The notes under the pieces are model-generated. The model saw only the letters and a program-made list of their open reading frames with translations, was not told the origin of the DNA and did not search any database. Both the position numbers and the translations under genes were made by a program. From contig CAXAMN010021718.1 of the NCBI GenBank assembly GCA_963970005.1, positions 423,034-487,033 on the forward strand: DNA of 64,000 bases. Reading direction: 5' to 3'. Source of the stretch: Durusdinium trenchii (Eukaryota > Sar > Dinophyceae > Suessiales > Symbiodiniaceae). Of this stretch, positions 40,398 through 51,106 are shown piece after piece; position 1 is the stretch's first letter; the number at the start of each line of letters is the position of its first letter.

Positions 40398-41665
40398 AAT
40401 AATATATCTAATATTACATAGATATGTGTTTTTTCACCCAGCAGTTCTTCATCTTTCCTCCTCCATCCCCCTCAAACGCACGCCCCTCGATCTGCCGCGC
40501 ACGGCCCTCTGCCGGCATGGTCTTGGCGCCTTCTCGTATTCGGTTTGCAGCGTCGCTCTTCGAAAGCCTTCGCCCAGGATCTTCATGTTGTCACCGAACT
40601 CCTGCCATCACGCCGTGACCCCGCGAACTCATGACGAAGCCCATCCGCGGCAGTGACGAAGCGTTGCCAGGTGCCCCAGAACCGGCAGGATTTGGATGGT
40701 CTTTCAACCAAAACACGCCTCAAGGGGTTTGCACCGACATTGAACTGTACCCGGAGGCCCTCTATTCGGGGAATAGACCACATCCGTACGTGACCGCGCA
40801 CGGTCACGCATGTGCGTGTGGTCGAAGATCACTCGATGTGACCCACGAAAAATGGGTCCTACAGTAGTCCTACATGGTTTTTACGAGGAATCTGAGGGAA
40901 TCTTAGAACTGCTTCGATTGACACTGTCGACTCACTCAAGAAAGGAAGTCTGTCTCATGGCCAGATCCAAAGGGTTTGCCTGTGAAAAAATGGGAAGGAT
41001 GAGCAGATATCTGTAGGTGTTCTTTCGGGGGAAAATAGGGAAACTTTGGAATCTGAGAAGCTACTGAGTCAAACAATCGAGCGCTCAGCTTGGCTCAGTC
41101 CACACTCTGAGGCAACTCTGGAATAGTGGCTAGCTGTTTATTCTGGACAAGCTTGAGGAACAATTTTCTGTGAGGCTTGAACACAATCCGACCAACATGT
41201 AGGCACCTCAACTCCTCTCAAATCATGAGTGAATAGGCGCAAGATGTAGAACACAAAACATGTTGAACATGGTTGAAACATTGTTGAACAACATAGCCCT
41301 GTTCTTTGTTGGCCATGACCTCCAACAATCTTACACCTCACCTCCAACTGCTCGGAGCCCCAAAACACGGCTCCTCAGCGCCCAGGGCACTGCCCTCTTT
41401 GTCAGGATCCCAGCTGGCGGACATCATACCATAGGACCCCCCTGAATTCGCGGGGCGATCGGACGACACATCATCCAAACACGCCCGATCATCACGTTGT
41501 ATCATAACAGCTGCTATCTCCTTCCTCACCGCACCCTAGGGCCCTAGGGACAGGTACGACTCAAATCCCTGTTAGGGACGGGAGGTGTCGGTGTACAGCG
41601 TTCCCCAAAGGTTGGCAGCGCTGCTTTGGGGTGCAATGGTCGAGAAAACATACACGAAAAACAAC
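40398..41665. other. Non-coding stretch
   Basis: No gene recognised. A hairpin GTGACCG-CGCA-CGGTCAC lies at about 40790-40808. CCCTAGGGCCCTAGGG at 41535 is a short palindrome. Confidence 0.4.
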
Positions 41666-41771
41666 TGACCCAGACACGACCCATGGGACTGCCATATATG
41701 CCGCCCCATTGACCCCTCAAACCACCCCAATGTAGGCATATATATGGCAGTCCCATGGAGTGTCTGGGTGA
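41666..41771. mobile_element. MITE-like element, CCATGGGACTGCCA ends, best-preserved copy
   Basis: The left arm CCCAGACACGACCCATGGG continues as ACTGCCATATATGCC. The right arm, reverse-complemented, is CCCAGACACTCCATGGGACT then GCCATATATATGCC. About 30 bases pair. The element spans 41669-41768 and is flanked by TGA on both sides. Its interior (CCCCATTGACCCC, AAACCACCCCAA) matches the copy at 63486. Confidence 0.9.
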
Positions 41772-41783
41772 TATCAACTGATA

Positions 41784-41896
41784 TTCCTGCAAAAAATGTT
41801 CCGTTCGCAGCGTCCCCTTCTTCCAGCTTTAGGCCAGGAGCGCCACGTTCGGTTCGCGTCCGAACGCTCCGGACTAGTAGCTTCTTGTTCCTGCAA
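41784..41896 (-). repeat. Family B block flanked by a 9-bp duplication
   Basis: GTTCCGTTCGCAGCGTCC and CTAGTAGCTTCTTGTTCC lie between TTCCTGCAA at 41784-41792 and TTCCTGCAA at 41888-41896. The flanks remain similar for several bases further. Confidence 0.7.
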
Positions 41897-42808
41897 GAAT
41901 GAGAAACACTGGTTCCCAGCCAAATTCAGATGTTCCAGCCAGTGCTTCCACTCCAGCCGACGACGGGAATTTGAGGAGATTGGTTTCGCCCGAACCATGC
42001 GCACGAGGTCGGCATTGAGTGTCCGGACCAAAGATGGCCAAAGCCAAAAGTGCCAAAGTCACAAAGGCCATCAAAGTGGGAGGAATTACAATCTCCTGGG
42101 CACCACAACAGTAGCTGCTACTACTACTTGCGGAACGAAATGGGAAGACCATTGAGAAAACCATGCTGGCGGCTAAGGATGTCTATATAGTGATGTATAG
42201 ATCTACCCTCCGACCCTCTGATGAAGGTAAACTCAGTCCCACCATTCCTAAGTGGATCCCTACCAGGCGGGCGTTCGGAAAGAAGGTCTGAGAAGGCTGT
42301 GCCTTTGGCGAAGCGCCACATCGATCCGACTGGTGCTGTGCACTCAACGATTCCAACACCAATGGTTCCGGAAAGGACACTGCTAGCACTACTCACTACT
42401 TGAGCCACTAGTAGGTTAGAGGCCAATCGCTAGTAGGTTGGCATGGTGGTCATTGACGTTGAGTTGTGCTTGCTTCCCCGATCCACCGGTCATGCTCGGC
42501 TTCGTCGGATCTCTTCTGCCGCGCTAGTCATCCACGTGGGTTCCGAATATGGGAGGAGGAGACGCATTGAACGCACGGAGGTGTAACTGGATTGAAACTT
42601 GAAACTTTGCATCACTTTGCTGATCAAGTGGTGCCAGGGAACTCTTTCTATGTCCATGTGTTTCTTTAGAAGATCCTAAGGAGGGCCCTCTCCATGCCAC
42701 TTGAGCTGTTTCAGTACGTGACCAACCATCCCAAGGTGATCCGCCCTGAACGTCCCTGCAGGCGAACGTTGGGCGAACGTCGAGACGGTCAGACGGGGTC
42801 TCATACAT
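41897..42808. other. Non-coding stretch
   Basis: Frames are open on both strands at 41774-42164 without domains. A family A pair lies at 42406-42440. Confidence 0.4.
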
Positions 42809-43005
42809 CCAGTGCATCCCAGTGGATCCAAAAAAACACGAACCAGGGATTCGAACTAGGTCTGTGGTCTTAGTCGTTGCCTGGAACGAACCAGGGGTTA
42901 GAACTAGGAACAAGGGATTCGAACTAGGTCTGTGGAGTCTATGGCTTTCGTCGTTGCCTGGAACCACGACGGGACTCCCAGCATCTCGTGGGTTGCCTGG
43001 ATGCC
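42809..43005 (+). repeat. Family D dispersed repeat, copy 2, with internal duplication
   Basis: It has the same start (CATCCCAGTGGATCC) and end (GGGTTGCCTGGATGCC) as copy 1. The block GGGATTCGAACTAGGTCTGT is present twice. Read on the minus strand, AGTTCGAATCCC resembles a tRNA-type B box (GGTTCGANNCC), so a tRNA-derived SINE is possible. No convincing A box is seen. Confidence 0.75.
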
Positions 43006-43149
43006 TGATCTGAAAAAGTCGGGGTCTCCCTCAAAAGACTCGGACGGTCAACGAGGCCAACCGGTCGTTCTCCCAGCGGCCAAGCAGTTGTTCTCCCTTA
43101 AAACAAATAACACACCCAGGGGGGCCAGAGTGTCTTGGGTTCATAGGAA

Positions 43150-43300
43150 CCGCCGAACAGAACCAGCCCAACCACCCCACTGGCCCAACCAGGGTTGTGA
43201 CTCAGTGTCCTGGGTCTTGAAGAGCGCAATGCCGAAGGCGAAGACAGCCAGCATGGTGGCATAAAAAGAGCCACCGATGACCATGCCTGCAGGTTTGCAG
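43150..43300 (-). CDS. Candidate exon with one membrane segment (weak)
   Basis: Read on the minus strand, a frame after a possible acceptor (ACCTGCAG near 43290) encodes a 22-residue hydrophobic helix (GMVIGGSFYATMLAVFAF, then GIALF) followed by a polar turn (KTQD). Composition is more protein-like than in surrounding frames. No donor site or family assignment could be made. It may be an exon of a membrane protein or chance. Confidence 0.22.
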
Positions 43301-43674
43301 GGACCCTGATGTGTGTCCGTTTTCCTGTAAATCTCAGGCTGGTAGAAGATAGCAGGAGATAGGAACTTGCGGTGTCCTTTTCTCTGTTCAACAGAACCTA
43401 AGTCACTTTCGGGGCACAAAACACTGAAAGCAACATCGCAAAGTGGAGAAGTGGAGAATTACATGCTGTCCAGTTTAAACAAAAAACAACACTTTCTCCA
43501 GTGGACAGGAGCTTGGGGTAGGGATGGCTGACCTCACTTTCGGCGCACGGCTCGCGAGGCCGTACCAGGCGCACCCCTTCGCTCGCGACCTCCCCGGCGG
43601 CGAACACCGATTGGAGACCGAGGCGTCGGTGGTGACCCGACGATGCTCTGCTTGGACCCCCATTCTCTTAGCCA

Positions 43675-43781
43675 TAGACCTCCATGGGACTGCCATAGTG
43701 CCGAGAAACGGGCGGGCCAGGGGTGGTGGAAAAAGGGGGGGGCCCAGACAGTCCGTCCTGGCAGTTTCATGGAGTGTAATG
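43675..43781. mobile_element. MITE-like element, CCATGGGACTGCCA family, inverted copy
   Basis: Left arm ACCTCCATGGGACTGCCA, right arm TGGCAGTTTCATGGAGTGT. The interior (CCAGGGGTGGTGGAAAAAGG, CAGTCCGTCC) is the reverse complement of the copy at 19018, so these two form one subfamily. Confidence 0.85.
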
Positions 43782-44749
43782 GGTGATAGGGTTAAGATCT
43801 CTTAGGCGCACCCAGCATTCTAGCTCGAGTCCAGTGTTTCTTTCTTTTGAGAGTTTGAGAGTTTAGAGAGACTTTCCGAATTGTGCTGAGAAAGATAGCC
43901 AATGCCCCTGCTCTAGTGGAGGCAGTTTCCATGTATCGGTTTCATGCCATCGACATTTCGTCTACACACTTGCTGGTGGAGTTGCTGGTGGTATCCTCAT
44001 TGCACACAAGCCGTGATTGTTGACGCTTATGAATCACCTTAGAAAAACACATGGAACACCTGATGATGAACTCATTCTTTGGTAAACAAGCCAGTCCATG
44101 ACAAGAGGCATTGTCTAATATATCTATATCTAATATGTTTGAAGGTTGCCCTCCATTCAGTGTTAGTTTGAACTAGGGGATCATGTTGAGAGTCATTCTC
44201 GCACCTGAAACCATAAGAGACAGTCTTGCACGAGAAATGCTTGTCGTTGTGGTAACTGGCCGCACGATGAGGTCATGAGGTCAAGGGGTCTGTCCATGCC
44301 GCACGTCCGGCGTTCAAAGGGCCGAGGGTGGCCTCGCTTGGCCACACGCTCCGCCACGTTGGGAGGCATCACAGACACCTCGCGGCCGTACCTGCCCAGA
44401 ATAGACGCAGCCAGGTCTGTGGTTGGGTAAGTGGTCTGCCAAAGAGGACCATTTAGGCAGTTAAAAGAAGAGTATTTCGATGCATTTTGTATCTTAGCAT
44501 CTATCGTAATTAAGTAGTCATACGAGCTTTTCAGGCTATTCTGTCATGCCTTTTGGATTGGGGACACACATGGACATTTAGACGCAGTCCGACACTCTTT
44601 TGCCAAGAGTCCTGAGTCAAGTCAGTAGCGTACTTGCCAAGATCAATGTTCCAACCAAAGGTCGAGACGTTGTATCATCCCCACCCGTGACTGCTTGTGT
44701 GGGATTGCAGCGTCCCCAAAAATACCTGAACACTTAGTCGTAGCACTTG
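43782..44749. other. Non-coding stretch
   Basis: No gene recognised and no repeats of note. Confidence 0.4.
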
Positions 44750-45065
44750 TTTTCTGGCGAATTACCAAGGAAATGAGCACTTGTTGAAGTTTTGTAGCGT
44801 TCTTTTTGCTGAAATGAGCACTTTTTAATGTTTTTGATGAAACGAGCATGTTTTCAAGATGTTGAACACTGAAGTCTTCTTGTGCTAAAGGCGGAAACCC
44901 GTCAAATGCTCGCAAATTGCCGCAGCACGCGCGCAAATTGAACAGTGGCGAACCCTAAATTGAATGGGTTGGATATGAGGCTATGAGGGATCCATGTGTG
45001 TTTTTTGTGTGTTTGTAGTGCTTTTTGTTTGAACGAGCACTTTTGTGAAACGAGCGTTCTTTTTG
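44750..45065. repeat. Degenerate GAGCACTTTT repeats
   Basis: Variants of GAAATGAGCACTTKTT, GAAACGAGCATGTTTT and GAACGAGCACTTTTGTG occur at least six times. Spacing is irregular, so this is a decayed local repeat and not a clean satellite. Confidence 0.55.
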
Positions 45066-46682
45066 TGTAGCGAAGGAAGCTTCAGGTAGCTTAGCCTGTT
45101 TCCACTTCTTGGTTTTCAGTAGGATGCCCTCACCCCCCATAAAAAGAAAAATCTGAGCCTGGCAAACACAAGAACACGATGCCCCCTAGTCCCAGCTCAC
45201 TTGGCGATCATGGCTTTCCCCATCTCATATTCATCCAGCTCTTCCTGCGAAGCGCTTTCATTCATTCACGGAACATGCCAGCAAGATACAAAAACTGAAG
45301 GGTAGGCAATCCACAAATTTGGATTGGGATTTTTTGGGTTCATCCGCAACCTCTCTCAGAGGTCACCACCCAGAATGGCTATGGGCTATGGGTCAATACC
45401 AAATGCTTCTAAAACCTATCCACAAAAAATGCAGTGACCACAGTCAAGGAGGACTTAGAAAAAAAAAAACACACAGGTGCTCCTACTAACACTGCGAATT
45501 ACACCCCAAAAGCTTGGCATGCACGGCTGAAAATGCTTATTTCATCATCGTTAAACATTCACGGGTGAGGTTGGGCAGGTTTCTACTGGCCTCGGCCACC
45601 CATTTCATCGTGGAAATTCAAACGGTGATGTTATGTCCCGGTTCAGACGGGATGGGACACATCGCCTGAGAAGTCCAGGACTGCGCCACGAAGCCCATCC
45701 GACTGCGACACGGTCTCCACTCCCCATCGATCCGATGTCCTTCTCTCGTTCTTCTCACGCGTGGTGCACGCGGTCGGACGACGCCACGCGGTCGAATGTC
45801 ACGACGCCAGTCTCTCCTCTCGCTTTTGTCGCACCGCCAGGGTCTTGTCGCGCAGATCGCTCAAGCGCTGCTTACTGCGAGGAAGGAGTGGCAGTCGGGG
45901 CGAGGAGTCGGGGGAGCTGAAGTCCCACATTCATGAGACTTAACGGTAGGGGTACACGAGGGTATACGGGGGGATGATGAAGAATGGATCAACTATATGG
46001 TATATTATATATATATATGGTCGTTCAACATCTGTTGGTTAAGAGTTTGCATCTATAGGGTCCTATATGCTTTTGGTAGGGAAAACGATATCATCCAAAT
46101 GCTAGGGAAAAGGATATCATCTCCCAGCAAATGCAAACAGAAGAGGCCATGGACTACGGACATGATGATGCCACTCTTCTTGGCAAAATTCTACACACCT
46201 ATGCAATAGCACTGTTTCACAGGAATCCAAAACGGCTTCCCTCCTTTCCTGGTGTATCTCTGAGGGCTTTTGGTGTCACGACTTCTTCCTTCGTATCTTC
46301 CTCCCAAGTGGTCGCTAGATCCAATGAAAGAGAAACACTTGTCTGACTATGACATCCTGGATGCAGCGCGTGCCGCGACGCCTCAAAGCTTTGCTTTTGG
46401 AGGACTTCTTGTCCTGGCCACGAGCGAAAGATGGCCACATCTTCTTGCTTTGAATGCCAAGTGATGTCAGATGTCCGTTTCGGAAGAGCCAACTTTCACC
46501 CTTGTGACCTTCATAAAGACTGATGAAAGCAATGATTCTTGCACCTGTTGCTTGGTGGGAAAAGCCCCCCGCCCCCGACCGGCCCGGTCATGAAGGTCAC
46601 GACCGGTTGATTCCTGGCTGCAAAGGTCACATAGACTGCAGAGGTCAGCAACATGGAAGCTGGAGATGCATATAGTGGATTG
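45066..46682. other. Non-coding stretch
   Basis: No gene recognised. An A run lies at 45460-45469 and a TA microsatellite at 46003-46018. Frames in 46131-46492 occur on both strands without domains. Confidence 0.4.
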
Positions 46683-46768
46683 AGAGTAGATGGCACAGAC
46701 CCCCAATGTCGGTGGTTGTATATGAACCTCCATGTAAAGGACATCTTGAGGTCTGTGCTATCTACTCT
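46683..46768. mobile_element. MITE-like element, GAGTAGATRGCACAGACC ends
   Basis: Left arm GAGTAGATGGCACAGACC at 46684-46701; right arm GGTCTGTGCTATCTACTC at 46750-46767. Seventeen of 18 bases pair. The loop is about 48 bp. It is a single copy in this window and has no coding capacity. Confidence 0.8.
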
Positions 46769-47445
46769 GAAACGACTGTAATTCATAGCATAAGACTACT
46801 TCCCTTCACAACCTCTGCAGCAAGTGACACTTCCTCTCCCACAAGGCTGCCACCACCGTGACTTTGGTGCTAAGTCTGGTTGTCCCGTGTTTTGACGAGA
46901 ATATGGTCCACACCGGTGGACAGGTGCGAGTGACACCTGAGAGGGTCATTCGTTGACAAACTTTGATCCGCATGTCTTCAGAACAAACTCCTGAAGAAGG
47001 TGCCGGAAGGGCGTCTGAACCGTTCATCAGAGATCACTGCACATCCTTTGGAGAAAAGGAACCTCTTTTCTGACCAACATCTGTGTATCTTCAACAAAAG
47101 TAATAAAAACACCGTTCCACCTGGCTGCTTGAATCCAACAAAACCCTCGGGACGGCCAGTCCGGAACTCCTTAGGGGTGGCCAGTACCCCGTCACCTCAG
47201 ACCATCCGCCACCGGGGCGCGAAGTTACGACCAGAACGGTCTGGGCTCCACTCCGTCGAACCGGTGACGGCAGTGTCGGACGTGGATCGTTTGAACCAAA
47301 ACGGTCTCAAGAGAAGAAACCAAACGCAAATCCATCCCAGTCCTAAGCCATCATGCGAGTTGGAGGGGATTTTAACGAAAACATACGAAAACCCATTGCC
47401 AGAACAAGAAATGTCCCACGCAGACTTTTGCATGGCACATTTCGA
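46769..47445. other. Non-coding stretch
   Basis: No gene recognised. Confidence 0.4.
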
Positions 47446-47527
47446 GCATCCATAATCCAGTTTTGCTATTAGGTTGGAGGCCATCGCCACTCGGTGGTAT
47501 GCCTTCCAGGCGTCCATATCCAGTTTT
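47446..47527 (+). repeat. Family A insertion flanked by an 18-19 bp duplication
   Basis: The 45-bp insert 47465-47509 carries the family A core. It is flanked by GCATCCATAATCCAGTTTT (47446-47464) and GCGTCCATATCCAGTTTT (47510-47527). The flanks differ by one substitution and one single-base indel, as expected for an older target duplication. Confidence 0.8.
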
Positions 47528-49411
47528 TCGCCGCGTCGATCAAATCACGCGACCGCGCATCTCGACTGGAGGTATTTGACTGACCCCCCCCACCGGTGCC
47601 TTGACAATGCTGGTCTCACCCTCCTGCAACAAGGCGAAAAAAAACAAAAACGCGACCACGCGTGGCGTGTGAAGCCGGCGAACATGGCCATTTGCCCAGT
47701 GTGGCACAGGACATTGGACTCATTTGACCATGTTCTGAGGAAGGTTCAAGATGGTTTCAACATGCTTTCTACGTTGGCTTCAGGGCTTTTCAAGTTCTGG
47801 CTTCCAGGAATGGAGATGGCTGCGGTTGAGAACTCCCAAATCCATGGCTTGAACAACATCAATTACCATGGTTCACAATTCATGTCATCTAGCCTTGTCC
47901 ACTGCTCCGAACCCCGCCACCCTGCTTGTACTGCCAGCTGATTAGTGCGCCATACGCAAGGCCCGCGAGGTGCGTGAGCGGTTCACGCGTGCCTTGGTCT
48001 GTTCCTCACCGCCCTTGCTCTTCTTCTTCTTGCCATCTTCCTGCAGGAAGTCTTACACTTGTTCACCCCTTGTGATACCTGGAATGGATGGTGGGTGAGG
48101 TGGGTGAGTAGCCCGTTTTCAAGGGAATCCTTCCAAAGTCGATTGAAGAAGGACGCAGGGGTAGGCTGTGGTGAAACCACCAGGGGTAGGGAATCAACAA
48201 GGAGTCTAGGGAAAAAAAGGCGTTTCCGCTTTTTGCAGCTCCAACTCATGAACCGTCTCTGGTCCTTTTCTCCTGTTCCTTCTCAAGGTCTTTGTGAGCT
48301 CTCAGCAGAATTGGTGCCCGAAGACTTTCAAAGTCTGATTGTCACCAGCCCGGTGACTCTGTTCTCCTGAATCCATCTGAATCTTCTTCAATCCTTTGGT
48401 GCTTTCTTCTCTAGGGCAAGGGCTTCAAGAATGCTTCCAATTTCCCGCGCTGTCTACTTCGGTCATGTGGACCAGTGATTTGGAGGATCCCAGGGTCGAG
48501 GGTTGAAAGAGGTTTCGCTCGTTTTGCTCAACGCCCATCCAAGAAACGCCTGAAATACGGATTCCCTCTACAAGCGAGGAAAGAAAACGTTCCATGCTGA
48601 GAACCTGTTCCTACGCTTCGCAAGAAGAAGCCTTCGGGCCAGGAACCATCAAAAATAGGCACCAACGGACGATACACTAAATACTAGTAGGTTGGAGGCC
48701 ATCGCTAGTAGGTTAGGAGCTCCTAGAGGTCAACTTGATCAACTCCCTGAACTCATAAGAGTTACGTGGATGGCCTCGCCCCGATGTCGACCATGATCAA
48801 AGATCACGACAGGTGGTGGTTGGGCGACCCGATGATTTCAGGGAAATCGTCACCCTCAGGACACCGCATGAAATGTCCCGTGCTGGTGACACCCCGTCGT
48901 GCGCCAGCACGGGTGGCTCATGGGTTTTGCCAGTGGACTCTGCAGACTCGGAGGGTCGCTTCTCGCTTGTGAAACCCTCGACCGGCGTCCGCGAGCCGAG
49001 TCGACCCAACAGGCGCTCCCTCGCCTTGGCAGCTCCAAAACCCTGGGATGCAGCGAAAACCACACAACGACACCTCTCTTATTGTAGTTCCAAAACCCCC
49101 TTGAAATGGAAAGTGAAAGCAAGCGAGATCCACTGATTGCAAAGCAAACAAGACACTAGGGCAAAAACACCTCCAACACAGCAGATATGGGGTCGCGAAC
49201 TGAGAATTTCGGCGCACGTTCACGACAGTTCTGGTTGGTTTGTCGCATGACATGAGTGTTGCCCTTCAGTGCTGCCCTTGTTCATTCCATCATGATTCGA
49301 GGAGACAGCAGATACAGCTCAGAGTCTCAGGAGACAGCTCCTGAAAATTGTCAGGTATGAGAGGGTTCCTACATCAGTATCTATATCACTTGACTTGTGC
49401 AAACGGGTGAG
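47528..49411. other. Non-coding stretch
   Basis: No gene recognised with confidence. A plus-strand frame near 47690-47940 has a natural-looking composition but no domain. A family A pair lies at 48686-48712. Confidence 0.4.
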
Positions 49412-49494
49412 TAGAATAGGGAGACCTCCCAGTTCGACTGCCTGGAAGAAGGGAACTAGACCAGTCTCACCATTGGTTGGGTCTCCCTATTAAC
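49412..49494. mobile_element. MITE-like element, AATAGGGAGACC ends
   Basis: AATAGGGAGACC at 49415-49426 pairs perfectly with GGTCTCCCTATT at 49480-49491. An inner pair, CAGTTC and GGAACT, extends the stem. The left end matches the fragment at 10007-10022 exactly in reverse complement. Confidence 0.75.
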
Positions 49495-51016
49495 ATACAC
49501 ACCCAAACAAAGCACCAAAACCTCTCCAAGACACGCCCAGAGACCAACAAACTAACAAAGTGTACACCGACCTCTATGCGTTCCAAACAAGTGTCAGGTT
49601 TAGGCCGAACGTTTCAAGCAAATTGAGGACACTCCCGGGATCATGGCAGTTCCCATCCGAACGAGACGAGTCTGTGCGGCGGTTCACGCGCGGCGAACCT
49701 CGCGTCGAACCTCCGGCGGAAAACACCGGGGTCCGTCGGTGAATGCGCTGTCCCGCACCGCAAAGAAGCGCCCCCCGGGGAATTCCGATCTCTGATTAAG
49801 GTCGACGTAGGACGTAGGATTAATAACCCCCCTCCGAGCTGGGCTTGACTAATAGTACTTAATCCTAGGTTAACATTAGGTGATTTCGCTGGATTTGTGA
49901 GGACCAGCCAGTCAGGAATGTGATTCCGGCGGATCAATCGCTTACTCGAGACGTGTCCTGTTTGTTGCCAGAAGGCAATGCGATTTGTTACCACAATCAT
50001 GGTTCGCACCAAAATTTCCATCACTTGTGAATCCCGAACGTGAACGAAAGATGGTCTTCCTGGTCCTTGTTGGGGATGATTCGATGTGTTCTCGAGCCAC
50101 ACCCAGTTCTGCTCCATCAAACCCCATCTGATTTACATCAAGTCCCATCTCATTTGTCAAACTCACAGACTCATAGACTTCCTGCAGTCCTGTGAATCTC
50201 ACAAACGTTGATCCTTTCTGGGGGTAACTCTGACCATACAAATAGCCGCGCCAAAGGGGGGACTCTGATGAACTCTGCACCTTTGATTCTTCATCAAATA
50301 ATGCTACTTCTCCCCAAGCAAAGCCAACTGACCTGGCAATGAACTAGGAACTAGGAACCTTCCTATAAGATTTGCATGCCTTTTCAGAATGTCTGCGATG
50401 CAAACGGCGTTTAAACCATACGCCTCGCCGTGGGACCGTTGACCGCTGCCACGAGCGGGGCGGTCCGCTTCGCTTCGCACGACCGTGTCGCTTTGCGCCA
50501 TTCGACTCACTGGGGGGTGGGAGCACATCCGACTCGCCGTTCGACCATCCGGCTGACATAGGACTACCGAGAAACGGCCAGGGGGTGGTGCCAGAAGGGG
50601 GGTCAATGGTCGACTGCATCTGACTACCAGTCCGGATGGTCTGGGTGAAGCTCAGAATGCACCTGCATCTGAATCGAAGGTTCACTTGGTTTCCTCGTTT
50701 GGCCCCCAGGCCTTCTCCGCAGCATGCCTGCGCGCAGTGACCATGTTTCCCCTAGATTGAAAGTGAACCCGTTGAAAAGGTAGAGAACTACACGACCATC
50801 GAATCTAGAGAACCGGTCCCTGTGCAACAGCCTCTAGTTGCCATGCCTCAAGAATGTTGGATGGGTGCATTGGGAGTCCGCTCTTCTAGAGTTTTGAGTG
50901 ACAGAACCATAAAAGGACGAAGAAGACTCAAGGACGAAAAAAGGCTCAGTGACACATGTAACATATATTGGTTCTTCTTTTGACCATGTTCATATCTGTT
51001 GGGCCTATGAATCTAT
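49495..51016. other. Non-coding stretch
   Basis: Minus-strand frames at 49641-50280 have partly natural composition but no recognisable domain. Other frames at 50304-50827 overlap on both strands. Confidence 0.4.
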
Positions 51017-51106
51017 CCTATTACCAGTAACAGTGGATGATGATTGTTATTAAAGACCTTGTTCAAAAATGATGATAACTGTTTACTGACTGTTACAGGT
51101 AATAGG
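51017..51106. mobile_element. MITE-like element, CCTATTACC ends
   Basis: CCTATTACCAGTAACAGT pairs with ACTGTTACAGGTAATAGG at 17 of 18 positions. The element is 90 bp. A degenerate relative lies at 21791. Confidence 0.8.

Noticed and set aside
42825-42930. tRNA gene suggested by GATTCGAAC motifs
   Set aside because: No cloverleaf, acceptor stem or A box could be placed; kept only as a possible SINE B box.
47474-47941. Plus-strand frame of 155 codons starting at a family A unit
   Set aside because: The start lies inside a repeat insertion; the later part looks protein-like but has no recognisable family.
49942-50280. Minus-strand frame with natural-looking composition
   Set aside because: No domain, no convincing splice sites; could be an exon but unsupported.
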